Assembly: GCA_017434045.1 (NCBI GenBank)
Contig: JAFRGA010000004.1
Span: forward strand, 22,801 to 86,800
Source of the DNA: Eggerthellaceae bacterium
GTDB lineage: Bacteria; Actinomycetota; Coriobacteriia; Coriobacteriales; Eggerthellaceae
Reading direction: 5' to 3'
Length of the DNA stretch: 64,000 nucleotides
Part shown: in pieces, positions 52,437 through 62,081 of the stretch
Layout of the letters: the number at the start of each line of letters is the position of its first letter
Position numbering within the stretch: the stretch's first letter is position 1
The notes under the pieces: generated by a model
Database searches by the model: none
What the model was told of the DNA's origin: nothing
What the model saw: only the letters and a program-made list of their open reading frames with translations
Program-made: the position numbers and the translations under genes

Positions 52437-52541
52437 ATGATTGGAGGGGACAATCCCCAAAGATGATTAATCCGGAAAAGCAATGCCGATGGGCAGATTG
52501 CTCCAGATTAATCATCATTGGGGATTGTCCCCTTCGATCAT
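52437..52541. repeat. inverted-repeat element family C, copy C2
   Basis: GGGGACAATCCCC and GGGGATTGTCCCC form the ends of a nearly perfect stem that continues inward through GATGATTAATC/GATTAATCATC and GCAAT/ATTGC. It is noncoding and lies between rubrerythrin and groES. Confidence 0.7.
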
Positions 52542-52560
52542 CCCATTGCTTCGCAGCGTT

Positions 52561-52598
52561 TAGTAGTTCCGCCGTTCGCAAGAACGGCGGAACTACTA
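52561..52598 (-). terminator. rubrerythrin terminator overlapping its stop codon
   Basis: A perfect 17-bp stem TAGTAGTTCCGCCGTTC / GAACGGCGGAACTACTA with a 4-nt loop. The TAG stop of rubrerythrin (52596-52598) is part of the stem. Confidence 0.75.
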
Positions 52599-53135
52599 AT
52601 AATTCTCAGCCCTGAGTTCGAAGTAGCTGCGCGGATGTGCGCAAACCGGGCACATCTCGGGAGCTTCGGGGCCAATGACGATGTGGCCGCAATTCCTGCA
52701 AATCCAGGTACGGTCGCCATCGCGCGAGAACACGATGCCGCCTTCGATGTTGCCGATAAGCTTGCGGTAGCGCTCCTCGTGCTCCTTCTCGATCGCCCCG
52801 ACCTGACGGAACTTCTCGGCGATGTCGGCGAAGCCCTCTTCGTCGGCGACTTTCGCGAACTCGTCGTACATGTCGGTCCACTCGTACTGCTCGCCATCTG
52901 CGGCATCGTTCAGATTCGTGACCGTGTCGGGCACGCCGCCATCATGGAGGAGCTTGAACCAGATCTTGGCGTGTTCCTTTTCGTTGCGGGACGTCTCGAG
53001 GAAAATCTCGGAGATCTGAACATAGCCGTCACTCTTCGCCTTGCTGGCATAGTACTGGTATTTCGTATGCGCCTGCGATTCGCCGGCAAAAGCCGTTTGC
53101 AGGTTCTCCCACGTCTTGCTGCCCTTGAGCTCCAT
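52596..53135 (-). CDS. rbr: rubrerythrin
   Basis: Non-haem di-iron peroxidase that protects anaerobes from hydrogen peroxide; cytoplasmic, 179 aa. The four-helix domain carries the iron ligands [12 protein letters not shown] near residue 17, [13 protein letters not shown] near 47 and [10 protein letters not shown] near 115. The C-terminal rubredoxin-like domain has [10 protein letters not shown] and [12 protein letters not shown], two C-x2-C pairs for one Fe. It is monocistronic. The 369 bp upstream (53136-53504) contain only short repeats. Confidence 0.96.
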   Translation of the reverse strand: MELKGSKTWENLQTAFAGESQAHTKYQYYASKAKSDGYVQISEIFLETSRNEKEHAKIWFKLLHDGGVPDTVTNLNDAADGEQYEWTDMYDEFAKVADEEGFADIAEKFRQVGAIEKEHEERYRKLIGNIEGGIVFSRDGDRTWICRNCGHIVIGPEAPEMCPVCAHPRSYFELRAENY

Positions 53136-53311
53136 AGTAGCTGTCTCCTCTCATCGTTGCCCATGATATGCGCGCATGCGATCGCCCTATCGGCTGAACA
53201 CCTTTAATAGCCGAGTAGAAGGACCATCGTTAAGGCGCGCGCTTCCATATTCACCATACGGCACAAAGGACGAAGGGGCAACCGCAAATATGGCTGTAAC
53301 GATACAAAAGA

Positions 53312-53397
53312 ACCGTGGAGGATTTCATGGCGCGAAATCGCGGTTGTGGGGAATCCCGCAGCGATCCCATGGCGCGAAATCGGCACCGTGGAGGATT
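53312..53397. repeat. short nested direct repeats
   Basis: ACCGTGGAGGATT occurs at 53312 and 53385, and CATGGCGCGAAATCG at 53326 and 53368, in the gap before the patatin-like gene. No gene is evident. Confidence 0.5.
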
Positions 53398-53504
53398 CCG
53401 AAACGGCACCAGAGTTACCCGAAACTTTGGCTCAAGCAACTATCGAGGTTCGCTTCAAAGGAGTATCCTCTTTTAAACCCCGAAAGGAACAGGAGACCGG
53501 AAGC

Positions 53505-54344
53505 ATGATCGGTATCGTGGATGTGGGCGGCGGCGAACGAGATGTGTACGGAGCCGGCGTCCTTGACTGGTGCATGGAGCACGATGTGGACTTCGACTGC
53601 TGCGTGGGCGTCTCGGCAGGTGCCGCCAACCTCAGCTCGTACATAGCCGGCCAAGTTGGGCGCAATTTCGCCTTCTACACCACGTACAGCTTCCGGCCGC
53701 AGTACATGGGAGCAGGCCTCGTGGTTCGCAAAGGCGAATACACCGACCTTGACTACATATACGGTTCGCTGTCGAACTCCACGGGCGAATATCCGCTCGA
53801 CTACCCGGCCATGGTCGCATCGGGGAAGCAGTTCTTCGTCGTGGCGACCGATGCCAAGAGCGGACTTCCAGTGTACTTCACCATGGATGACATGGCTCAG
53901 AACGACTACGCGCCCGTGAAGGCCTCCTCCGCCCTGCCCCTCGTGAACAAGCCGTACCCGGTAGCGGGTCGTCCTTGCTTCGACGGAGGGCTCTCCGATC
54001 CCATCCCCATCCACCGGGCTTTCCTGGCGGGTTGCGAGAAAGTAGTCGTCATCCTCACGCGTCCGCGCGATTTCTACCGAGACCCTTCGAAAGATGTGGG
54101 CCCCGCACGTCTAATAACCCCGAAGTATCCGCGCATCGCCCAAGCGCTCATGAACCGGGCGGGGCTGTACAACCTCCAGCTTGATTTGGCAAAGAAATAC
54201 GAGGAAGAGGGCCGCGTTCTCATAGTCGCGCCCGACGACATCGGCGACATGGACACGTTGACGAAAGACCATGAGGCTCTAGAGCAGATGTATGCGAAGG
54301 GACTCACCGACGCCCGTGCCATCCCGGAATTCCTGAGCCATTAG
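53505..54344 (+). CDS. patatin-like phospholipase
   Basis: Acyl hydrolase of 279 aa, probably cytoplasmic or membrane-associated. The oxyanion loop VGGGERDVYGAG is at residues 6-17, the nucleophile Ser is in CVGVSAGAAN near 38 and the Asp of the dyad in CFDGGLSDPIPI near 162. This matches the YjjU-like bacterial patatin group. AGGAG lies upstream of the ATG at 53505. It is convergent with helD, 51 bp apart. Confidence 0.9.
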   Translation: MIGIVDVGGGERDVYGAGVLDWCMEHDVDFDCCVGVSAGAANLSSYIAGQVGRNFAFYTTYSFRPQYMGAGLVVRKGEYTDLDYIYGSLSNSTGEYPLDYPAMVASGKQFFVVATDAKSGLPVYFTMDDMAQNDYAPVKASSALPLVNKPYPVAGRPCFDGGLSDPIPIHRAFLAGCEKVVVILTRPRDFYRDPSKDVGPARLITPKYPRIAQALMNRAGLYNLQLDLAKKYEEEGRVLIVAPDDIGDMDTLTKDHEALEQMYAKGLTDARAIPEFLSH

Positions 54345-54395
54345 GAATACGGCGATTGAGCATCCTCGCAACCAGCTGAACTGTTCCAACACGTA

Positions 54396-56498
54396 TTACC
54401 GTAAAAGCCCCGTCAGACGTCCATTCGCCACGAGGGTCACGCGTTTCGTGGCACGGGAAATGGCCGTGTACAGGCGATGGCGTCGGATTGGCTCGTCCGG
54501 GAAGGCGCCATCTTGCACATCAGGTATTATGACCTGGTCAAATTCGAGGCCCTTCGCCAACTTCACATCGAGAAGGGCCACGCCTTCGGAAGGAAGGCGC
54601 CCGTCGTCGGAAACCTGCTGCACCGCCGTTCCCGCCAAAATCTTCGCCAGCTGCTTCGCACGTGAGCGGCTGTTCGCGATTATGGCGGTCAGGCCCTCGT
54701 CATCGGCGGCATCGGCCACAGCTTGCCGCAACGCCGCCTCGTATTCGTCACGCCCGTCGCATTCGATGATGATTGGCGACGTTCCCGAAGGCTGAACCGA
54801 CGTGGCTTGCACGCGTTCGGTTTCGTCCAAGAGCTTGCAGAACAGGTCGGTGATTTCGGGAGACGAACGGTAGCTGATCATGAGGGCGCATTCGTCCACG
54901 CTTCCGAGAATTTCCCCGAACAGGTTCCGGATCTCCGCAAACGACGCCGTCCCCTCGTTGACGGCCTGGTTTTCGTCGCCGAGTAGAAGGAAATGGGCGT
55001 TGGGGAAGAAACGGGCCAGCACCGCAAGCTGGGTCGTCGTGTAGTCCTGCACCTCATCGACCATCACGTAGCGCGCATACCGCTCACCACCGCCGACGAG
55101 CGCGAGCTTCAGGTAGAGCCACTCGACGGCATCGAGCGTCTGCGCATCGAGCACGCGCATGCCGATTCGATCGAGCCTCAACCATGCCCCATCGTCCAGA
55201 TCGTCGAGCACCCGGGCGTACCGGGCCCTGAGGTACTGGCGGGTACATGAAACGAGTTCCTCATCATCCAAAGGCGCAAGTTGCTGCCCGAACAGGCTGA
55301 TCTGTTCTTCGTTGGACAAGCTCATCATCGCATCCTGCGTGGCCTCGTCGCGCGACAAGCGCATGATGCGTTGCTCGACCTTCTCCTTCAAATCCTCTAT
55401 GGCTAGGGCGATTCGATGCGGGCCCATGGGGATACGCGAGAACTTCTCGACCGAGGCACGGGCCTGAGCCGCCGCCACCACGCGCTCGTCATCCACGCGA
55501 AGGTCGCAGTAATCACCTTGGCCAAGTTGCAGGCTCGGTACGGCGGCATCGATGCGCGCCAGCACGTCAAGGGATCCGTTCTTCGCGATTCCCCGCCCCG
55601 CAAGCCCAAGACGGGCCATGAGCCCATCCCAGGTGAGAATCTGGGGGTTTGATTCGCCCATGTCGGGAAGCACGTTGTCGATGTAACGCCCGAACACCTC
55701 GTTAGGCGTGATCAGGTAAACATCAGAGGGCTTGAGGTTCTCGCGCTCGGTATAGAACAGATAGGCGATGCGCTGCAAGAGGACTGACGTCTTGCCCGAT
55801 CCCGCTATGCCGTGGACGAGCAGCACCGGGACATCCGCATGACGGATGACCTGGTTCTGTTCCTTCTGGATGGTGGTGGTGATGTCCGTGAGCCGGGCGG
55901 TTCGGCGCTTGCTCAGAGATGCGAGCAGAAGCGGGTCCTCGATGGCCACCGTCGTGTCGAAATACGCGCGCAGCTCGTCGCGGCAGATGTCGAATTGACG
56001 GCGCAGCTGCAGGTCGACCTCGATCGTCCTCCCGTTGGCTTCGTATGACGTCGCGCCGTTGGCCTGGTTGTAGTACACCTCGGCAACGGGACTGCGCCAG
56101 TCGACGATGAAATGGCGGCGCATGTCGTCCGTCATCCCCGCTGCTCCGATGTAGATGTCCTTCGGCTCGTCAGCGTGCTCGAACTTAAGGCGGACCTTCG
56201 CGAAATACGGGCTCAGCAACAGAAGCTGAGCCCTCCTCAGTTTTTCGGTTTTGATGTCGGCGGAGAGGTTATAGCCCTCGATTACGCGGTTCATGGCCTC
56301 GAGCTCGGCGAGCGTCTCGAGCTGGATGTCGGCATCCTGGTTGAGCGACATGGCCTCGAACAGCTCTTCCGTGCTCTCGAGCGCTTCTGCGAGGTCCGAT
56401 TCCAGCTGATCGCGTACTTCGGATTCTATGGCCTCGAGCTTGGCATACGTATTTGACAGATGACGCTGCTCCTCTTCAAATACCCTATCCTGCTCCAT
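54396..56498 (-). CDS. helD: HelD-type RNA polymerase recycling ATPase
   Basis: UvrD/Rep-like superfamily 1 ATPase, 700 aa. The N-terminal 100 residues are a charged coiled coil (QRHLSNTYAKLEAIESEVRD), as in HelD, where it enters the secondary channel of RNA polymerase and frees stalled enzyme. Walker A is GIAGSGKTSVLLQR near residue 230, Walker B MVDEVQDYTT near 490, and GDENQAVNEG and YRSSPEI are the helicase motifs III-IV. The ATG at 56498 (MEQDRVFEEEQ) has GGAGG 5 nt upstream. A plain UvrD-type helicase is less likely given length and coiled coil. Confidence 0.88.
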   Translation of the reverse strand: MEQDRVFEEEQRHLSNTYAKLEAIESEVRDQLESDLAEALESTEELFEAMSLNQDADIQLETLAELEAMNRVIEGYNLSADIKTEKLRRAQLLLLSPYFAKVRLKFEHADEPKDIYIGAAGMTDDMRRHFIVDWRSPVAEVYYNQANGATSYEANGRTIEVDLQLRRQFDICRDELRAYFDTTVAIEDPLLLASLSKRRTARLTDITTTIQKEQNQVIRHADVPVLLVHGIAGSGKTSVLLQRIAYLFYTERENLKPSDVYLITPNEVFGRYIDNVLPDMGESNPQILTWDGLMARLGLAGRGIAKNGSLDVLARIDAAVPSLQLGQGDYCDLRVDDERVVAAAQARASVEKFSRIPMGPHRIALAIEDLKEKVEQRIMRLSRDEATQDAMMSLSNEEQISLFGQQLAPLDDEELVSCTRQYLRARYARVLDDLDDGAWLRLDRIGMRVLDAQTLDAVEWLYLKLALVGGGERYARYVMVDEVQDYTTTQLAVLARFFPNAHFLLLGDENQAVNEGTASFAEIRNLFGEILGSVDECALMISYRSSPEITDLFCKLLDETERVQATSVQPSGTSPIIIECDGRDEYEAALRQAVADAADDEGLTAIIANSRSRAKQLAKILAGTAVQQVSDDGRLPSEGVALLDVKLAKGLEFDQVIIPDVQDGAFPDEPIRRHRLYTAISRATKRVTLVANGRLTGLLR

Positions 56499-56614
56499 CA
56501 TCGCCTCCGCCCGTTTCTCCGAGCCGTTTAAAAACAAGTCTGATAATTGTAGCGGAAAACCAATCTTTGGTAAAAAGACAGTCGATGATTAGATGCAGGT
56601 GCGGGTAAAGCGAG

Positions 56615-56636
56615 GTTGCCATCAGGCATCGGCAAC
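56615..56636 (-). terminator. hairpin between the surface-protein gene and helD
   Basis: A 6-bp stem GTTGCC / GGCAAC with a 10-nt loop, followed on the minus strand by CTCGCTTT, 46 nt after the surface-protein stop. Confidence 0.4.
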
Positions 56637-56681
56637 GTTCTTTTCGCTTTGATTTGACTTTAGATTTACGTAAAACTCGTG

Positions 56682-59129
56682 CTACTTGATGGTGACTGAA
56701 ACTGTCACGACCTTGGTTTTCGCGGCCTTGTAGTTCTTATTCGCGGCGACGTAAGCCTTGAGCTTTATGGTATATGTCCCTTTACTGGCGCCAGCTTTCA
56801 CCTTGATCTTCCCTCTATGAAGACCGAGGACACCGTTCTTGTCCTTTGCCGTCACCTTCCACTTCGCGACACCGAACGTGGACGTTACCTTAGGAAGGGC
56901 CACATATTTAGGCTTCTTCTTGAGCGCTGAGGCCTTGAACCTCTTCGTAACGCTCCTCTTCGTGACCTTGACCTTGGCCTTGTTTGCCGCCCTCGTTATC
57001 TTGTAGGTAAGCGTCTTCGAGCCGACGAAGTTCCCTTTGCCAGTGACGGTCACCGTATAGGTGCCAGCATTTTTCGAATTGGCATTGGAGTATTTCACCG
57101 TGTAGCCGGATGACGGAAGGGCAAGCGCTCCCGCGCTTACCGCCTTCACGGTGGGCTTCTGTACCTTGCCGGTGTAGGCGGCTTTCGTATTTACGAGCGT
57201 TGCAGCTGTTATGCTCGCAGGATTAATCTTGAATGTCGCCTTCTTCGTCCCGGAGTATTTGCCTTTGCCCGTAACAACCACGGTAGCTATTCCAGCGTTT
57301 ATGTTATTGCTGTACGTCAGGTAATAGTCTGTCCCATTTCGAAGAACCGTCGTGCCCACCTTGACCGTCGGGCTCTGAGTAAGAGCTATGCCAATGTAGG
57401 TTTTGCTGGCAAGGCCGGATATTACCGCTGTAGACAAGGACGTCCGCGTAAGCGCCGGAATGGTTTCGGATTTCGTTGCACCACAGTTGTTGCACGAGTA
57501 AACCCGTTTTCCCGTCGCACTGTAAGTGGGCTGCACCGTAACCTTGCCCGCCACCCATTGGTGGGCTGTTTTCGCAATTGCCCGATTGCTCTCGTCCTTA
57601 TGCGCCCCGCACCTAGTGCAGTGTATCGACTCGGAGCCCTCCGCGCTACAGGTGGCGGGAACGTCGATCGTGTATGTTTTTGGCCAGGCATGACCAAGAG
57701 CTGGAATCTCTTTTACGACTTTGTTGCCACATACGGCGCATAATCTCTCTTTAGATCCCAGCTCGGTGCAGGTTGGATTCTTCGTGACTGTCCAATCGCC
57801 GTACGTGTATTCCTGTCCACCGCATTTTGTACAGGCACCCACACCTTCATTGCCTAAAGACAGCTCTCGCTCAAAAAAAGTGGCGAAGGCGTCGGTATCG
57901 TACTCGTAATGTATGGTCCTTGACGAGCACGAGAAGTCATATCCATCATGCAAGCTTCCCCCAGAAGGCTCGACCAGGAAAAGCTTCTTGCCGGACCCGA
58001 TGGTCCCCTCATCGCAATTTGTTACGTCAACGAGGTAGTTAATCCCGTCAGCCAAGTTGACGATGTTCCACATGTGCCGACCAGCACCCGTCCCCCCAGA
58101 CATTGTCCCAGTGACGGAAATGCAGCCGATATCCCCTGTGAAGGTTGTCAAATCGCATAGATACTGAAATGCTTTCGAATATCCCTCACACACGACGTTC
58201 GTGCTTTCATCCTCGTCGAAAACCGAGATGATCTGCCAGGAATCGCCATAGGGGATCGCATCGTCGTTAGCCGCGTCATTGTCGTATGCGACAAGGCCGC
58301 AAATAGCTTCGCAATAGGCAGCGAGCTTTTCGTTGTCGTTATCGGTTGCATGCGCTTTAACAATGGATGCGGCTTTATCAACAGCATGCCGCACGCGCTG
58401 TGCATTGGAGGTATCGACTTGATACTGTCCGGCGGCGTATCCTTGAGCAACGGAGAAAGAGAAGATGAATTCACCTTTTATACCTAACTTCCACTCATTT
58501 CCATTGTTTGAAAGCTCATATGAGCATCCCTTTCCCTCTAAACGCGTGCCACTTACCTTGTCGTACCAATACAAATCGTAGGGGCAATCAGCAAGAAGAG
58601 CGTTGATGATTGCCGACAGGCTGGTTTTCTCGGAAAGCGCCTCTTTTGCCGCTTGTGTAATCTCGCCGTTCTCGACGATTGAAGTTACCCCGAGTTCTTC
58701 GGCGGTCCAGTAGCTCGTATCGGAATAATTATTGTCATCTACGTCAACGCTTATTACTGTAGAGCTCCTGCTACCATCTGCTACTTTAGCAATCTCTTTA
58801 CGGAGCTCGTTGTAAAGCACAGAGTTCACGCCGTCGAGATTGGATCTTCTTTTCCTAAGATTGCTCGGAGTATCAGCTATTCCTAGCTTTACATCAACAT
58901 AATCCGCGAACAGCTGATCGTTATCCAGGGGCTCAGAGCCTCGATAAGACTCTTCCTTCAAGATTTCCGTTAACTCGTCTGTGGCATTCGGGTCCTCAGA
59001 CCCAGCCACGAGCGCAATCTGCGCATCTGAATCGTCGCGCTCTTCGGCAAACGCGGGAAATACACATGCAAATGCACAGGCCACGGCTAGCAACATGCAC
59101 GCTACGATGCCCCGAGTAGTCTTTCCCAT
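56682..59129 (-). CDS. secreted transglutaminase-like surface protein
   Basis: Encodes 815 aa. A signal peptide ends near residue 28 (VFPAFAEE). A transglutaminase-like domain has Cys314 (VVCEGYSKAF), His352 (GRHMWNIV) and Asp368 (YLVDVTNCD), a complete triad. Three repeats with CxxCG and IPALGHAW-type motifs (about 440-580) follow, such as CTKCGG, CAVCGN and CTRCGA. Then come two or three beta-rich Ig-like repeats (YTVTVTGKGNFVGSKTLTY) and a very basic C-terminal domain. No LPxTG motif is present. It may crosslink or cleave proteins at the cell surface. It is AT-richer than its neighbours. Confidence 0.8.
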   Translation of the reverse strand: MGKTTRGIVACMLLAVACAFACVFPAFAEERDDSDAQIALVAGSEDPNATDELTEILKEESYRGSEPLDNDQLFADYVDVKLGIADTPSNLRKRRSNLDGVNSVLYNELRKEIAKVADGSRSSTVISVDVDDNNYSDTSYWTAEELGVTSIVENGEITQAAKEALSEKTSLSAIINALLADCPYDLYWYDKVSGTRLEGKGCSYELSNNGNEWKLGIKGEFIFSFSVAQGYAAGQYQVDTSNAQRVRHAVDKAASIVKAHATDNDNEKLAAYCEAICGLVAYDNDAANDDAIPYGDSWQIISVFDEDESTNVVCEGYSKAFQYLCDLTTFTGDIGCISVTGTMSGGTGAGRHMWNIVNLADGINYLVDVTNCDEGTIGSGKKLFLVEPSGGSLHDGYDFSCSSRTIHYEYDTDAFATFFERELSLGNEGVGACTKCGGQEYTYGDWTVTKNPTCTELGSKERLCAVCGNKVVKEIPALGHAWPKTYTIDVPATCSAEGSESIHCTRCGAHKDESNRAIAKTAHQWVAGKVTVQPTYSATGKRVYSCNNCGATKSETIPALTRTSLSTAVISGLASKTYIGIALTQSPTVKVGTTVLRNGTDYYLTYSNNINAGIATVVVTGKGKYSGTKKATFKINPASITAATLVNTKAAYTGKVQKPTVKAVSAGALALPSSGYTVKYSNANSKNAGTYTVTVTGKGNFVGSKTLTYKITRAANKAKVKVTKRSVTKRFKASALKKKPKYVALPKVTSTFGVAKWKVTAKDKNGVLGLHRGKIKVKAGASKGTYTIKLKAYVAANKNYKAAKTKVVTVSVTIK

Positions 59130-59309
59130 ATACGTTTACCCTTCTGCAATTAGTATTGAGCAAATATCGCCCTATAGCTGCAGTATATCTTGATTCACAA
59201 CAGGATTCTGCGAGTTTACTGCCAAGCATAAAAGGATTAGGACAGGGTCAGACAAATCTGAAGCCCCACAATTGATGATCGCATTGCGATACAGACAAGC
59301 ACATAGAAA

Positions 59310-59350
59310 GGGAATGCCCCTATCCGTAAAGACGCAGGGCATTCCCCTTT
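59310..59350 (-). terminator. terminator of the MarR-like gene
   Basis: A 10-bp perfect stem GGGAATGCCC / GGGCATTCCC with a 17-nt loop; T-rich on both flanks (TTTC on minus, CTTTT on plus), so it may act in both directions. The 303-bp gap 59130-59432 holds nothing else. Confidence 0.6.
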
Positions 59351-59432
59351 TGAACAGCTTCAATCGAATTGACTGGAAGCTAGGACTCAACTGCACCGGT
59401 CACCGCGAGCGGTGGCTGGGTATGTGGCAAAA

Positions 59433-59915
59433 CTAGCGACGCGCGCGACGCTTGCGACCGCGACGAACCTTGCGGCCCTTGCCCTTGCCGTCGATGCCGG
59501 CTTCCTTCAACGACACGATCAGCTTCTCGCTGATGGCATCGAGCTGCGCACGCTCTTCGTCACTCAAAGCAGCCAGGATTTTCTCAGCAGTCGCTTCCTG
59601 AGCAGCTTCGCGCTTCTCGGCAAGAGCCCTGCCCTCGTCGGTCAGCTTCACGGCGTACAGCTTCTTCTCGCCAGCTTCCTCGATAGTCACATATCCGTTG
59701 CGTGCCGCCTTGCGCACGATATCCTTCAGGGCAGCGCGGTTCATACCCAGAGTGCTGACGAACTCGCGCTGGGTAGCGCCATCCTTCTCGAGCAGAACGC
59801 GCAGCAGCGCACCCTGGCCGCGCTTGTAGCTCTTCGGGCCGTTCTTACGCTGGGCAAGGCGCACGAGCTTGGCGGCCTTCTTCATCTTCACAAGCGTGTT
59901 CAAAGCATCATTCAT
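59433..59915 (-). CDS. MarR-like winged-helix regulator with basic tail
   Basis: Encodes 160 aa. The winged helix runs QGALLRVLLEKDGATQREFV, STLGMNRAALKDIVRKAARNGYVTIEE and KLYAVKLTDEGRAL, the MarR order. A helix with ALSDEERAQLDAISEKL, typical of the dimerisation end, follows. The last 17 residues are almost all Lys, Arg and Gly (GKGRKVRRGRKRRARR), unusual for MarR, and may add nonspecific DNA or RNA binding. Its upstream region holds an inverted repeat that could be an autoregulatory site. The target genes are unknown. Confidence 0.82.
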   Translation of the reverse strand: MNDALNTLVKMKKAAKLVRLAQRKNGPKSYKRGQGALLRVLLEKDGATQREFVSTLGMNRAALKDIVRKAARNGYVTIEEAGEKKLYAVKLTDEGRALAEKREAAQEATAEKILAALSDEERAQLDAISEKLIVSLKEAGIDGKGKGRKVRRGRKRRARR

Positions 59916-60024
59916 AAGAAACCTCCTAGTTTTAAGTTCACGGCAACAACTGCCCGAGAACGACTTTCATTAGGACACGAGGCGACACTATAATCGTAAA
60001 TATGCCAAGTGCTTATTTATTCAT

Positions 60025-60043
60025 ACAACACACATAGAGTTGT
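60025..60043. promoter_or_regulatory. possible operator ACAAC-N9-GTTGT
   Basis: An inverted repeat in the AT-rich region 110 bp upstream of the MarR-like gene (60025-60029 and 60039-60043). The size and position suit a MarR-type site, but this is only a guess. Confidence 0.3.
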
Positions 60044-60126
60044 TGTTTTACCTTATAAATTCCTATTTATATATTATTCACTTATGGGTAGAATTCAATT
60101 AGCTTGCAGGCGTATTGGAGGGACGG

Positions 60127-60318
60127 GGGATTTGACACGCCCGATACACTTGTCAATCGAATCGGAGGGGACAGTCCCCAACGATCAAAGCGAACACCCA
60201 GGTGAGCCGCTTCGCGGAGATTCCTCGCTACGCTCGGAATGACAACGATCGAATCGCAGGGGACTGTCCCCTCCGATTCGATTGGCGTCAAGATGGCGCT
60301 CAGGGCGTGTCAAATCCC
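60127..60318. repeat. inverted-repeat element family C, copy C3
   Basis: Outer arms GGGATTTGACACGCCC (60127-60142) and the perfect complement (60303-60318), inner arms CAATCGAATCGGAGGGG ending in GGGGACAGTCCCC / GGGGACTGTCCCC. The loop contains CGCTACGCTCGGAATGACA. It lies between the MarR-like and phosphatase genes; nothing else is seen in 59916-60346. Confidence 0.8.
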
Positions 60319-60346
60319 TTCAACACGCTCACCCGTTTACATGCGT

Positions 60347-61003
60347 CTAAAGCAGCTCGATCGAGGAGATGCGCACGTCATCGCCTTCAATCTGAATCCC
60401 AAGACGATATCCTTGGCAATTGCCCACGTTCCACTCGTAGTACTTGCCCTCTACCCCGCCATAAGCTCCGAGGAACGCCATCAAGGTCCCACCATGAGCG
60501 ACCATGTAAAGCACATGCTCGCCACGTGAAGCGGCATCGAGCAGAAACGCCTTCATCGCCGCGCAAATACGCTCGTTGAACTGCGCTTTCGACTCGCCGC
60601 CAGGACAGACGCCCTCGCACCAGCCCTCGACCCATTCCCTGTACTGCTCGTCGTCTTCCATCTCGTCCGCGCTGCGGCCGGTGAACACGCCGAAATCCAT
60701 TTCGTAGATTCCCTCGACGACGACCTGTTCGGCATGGGGAAACATGAGGGCAGCCGTCTCGTGGGTGCGTCTCAGCTTCGATACATACACCTTCGAAACC
60801 TGAGGAAACGACTGCGCTTGAAGAGCCTGTTCACGCCCGGCATCGCTAAGGGGCTGATCGGATGCGCATCCGACATATCGACGTTCGGCATTGCCCGGCG
60901 TCTGACCATGACGGATGATAACGAGCTCGATGTCGCTGCACTTGCCGGAATCCTCGGCCAAAAGAGGCGTTTCGGTTATCTCGTCTCGAATCTGACTTAC
61001 CAT
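60347..61003 (-). CDS. cobC: histidine phosphatase, probable CobC
   Basis: Phosphoglycerate-mutase-fold phosphatase, 218 aa, cytoplasmic. The phosphohistidine motif IIRHGQTPGNAERRY is near residue 30 and the second His in VAHGGTLMAF near 168. Placement 3 bp after cobD and cbiB argues for alpha-ribazole-5'-phosphate phosphatase, the last dephosphorylation in cobalamin assembly. The sequence alone fits any small-molecule histidine phosphatase. An N-terminal extension of about 25 residues precedes the fold. Confidence 0.82.
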   Translation of the reverse strand: MVSQIRDEITETPLLAEDSGKCSDIELVIIRHGQTPGNAERRYVGCASDQPLSDAGREQALQAQSFPQVSKVYVSKLRRTHETAALMFPHAEQVVVEGIYEMDFGVFTGRSADEMEDDEQYREWVEGWCEGVCPGGESKAQFNERICAAMKAFLLDAASRGEHVLYMVAHGGTLMAFLGAYGGVEGKYYEWNVGNCQGYRLGIQIEGDDVRISSIELL

Positions 61004-61006
61004 TTG

Positions 61007-62077
61007 CTAGCCCTGCTTGGCCATCACGTCTTCCAAGGCGGCGAGGAAGCCCTTGTTCTGAACGGTGGTGCGCACGGCGATGCGGAACCACGAGTCATCC
61101 AGCCCCCGGAAGTTCTCGCAACGGCGGATGACGTAGCCGCGTGCCAGCATCTCGTCGTACAGCGGCACCGGGCTTTGGAACAGGATGAAGTTCGCATGCG
61201 AGGGCACGACCGACATCCCGCATTCGCTCAAACCTTCCTCGAGGCGCTGACGTTCCTTGGCGACGTACTCGCGCGTGAGCTCGAGATAGCCGGACACGGA
61301 AAGCGCGGCCACCCCTGCCACCTGCGCTGGCGAGGAAACCGCCCATGGCGCCCCCGACACGCGGAGCTCGGATACGAGCGCGGGATCGGCGCTGAGGCAG
61401 TAACCCAGCCGGAAGCCGGCCATGGCATGGCTCTTCGTCAGCGCCTTGACGATTACGAGATTCGGGAAGTCCTCGAGCAACGAGGTGCAGGACTTCGAGT
61501 CGGTGAAATCTATGAAGCACTCGTCAACGAGCACCCGCGACCCGCAGCGTTCGGCTTCATGCAGGACCTTGATCAGGAGCTCATGCGAGATGACGCGCCC
61601 TGTAGGGTTGTTGGGCGAGCAGAGCACGATGAGGTCGATCTCGGGATCGATGTAGTCGAGAACACGCTCGGTCAAATCGAAGTTTTCGCGGGCGACGAGG
61701 CTGTGATGCACGACGCGCGGGCGCAGCAAATGCAAGGCCTGCTCGTATCCGGAATAGCATGGGGAGCAGACCATGGCTTTGTCGGGTTTTAACGCCGCCG
61801 AGATACGGGCGAACGCATCGCTTGCACCCGCCGTGGGCACGATGCGCTCAGCGGGCACTTGCTCGTGATCGGACAACGCTGCCACCAGCTCGCGGCACTG
61901 CGGATCGGGATACGCCTCGAAACTTGCAGCCGCCACCTTGAGCGCACGTATGACCTGCACCGGCATGCCCAACGGGTTGAGACTCGCCGAGAAATCGACG
62001 ACGTCGCTCATGCCGTACGTATCGCCTCCATGCTGGAAGCGGCCCATCGTCTGGCGGGCTTTCTGCACTTCTGACAC
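61007..62077 (-). CDS. cobD: L-threonine-O-3-phosphate decarboxylase
   Basis: PLP enzyme of the histidinol-phosphate aminotransferase fold, 356 aa. It makes (R)-1-amino-2-propanol phosphate, the linker of cobalamin's lower ligand. VVDFSASLNPLGMP near residue 27 is the N-terminal signature; LCSPNNPTGRV near 155 and the PLP Lys in VKALTKSHAMAGFRLGY near 220 follow. Histidinol-phosphate aminotransferase is the main alternative, but the position between cbiB and a cobC-like phosphatase favours CobD. Cytoplasmic; 4 bp after cbiB. Confidence 0.88.
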   Translation of the reverse strand: MSEVQKARQTMGRFQHGGDTYGMSDVVDFSASLNPLGMPVQVIRALKVAAASFEAYPDPQCRELVAALSDHEQVPAERIVPTAGASDAFARISAALKPDKAMVCSPCYSGYEQALHLLRPRVVHHSLVARENFDLTERVLDYIDPEIDLIVLCSPNNPTGRVISHELLIKVLHEAERCGSRVLVDECFIDFTDSKSCTSLLEDFPNLVIVKALTKSHAMAGFRLGYCLSADPALVSELRVSGAPWAVSSPAQVAGVAALSVSGYLELTREYVAKERQRLEEGLSECGMSVVPSHANFILFQSPVPLYDEMLARGYVIRRCENFRGLDDSWFRIAVRTTVQNKGFLAALEDVMAKQG

Positions 62078-62081
62078 CTAA

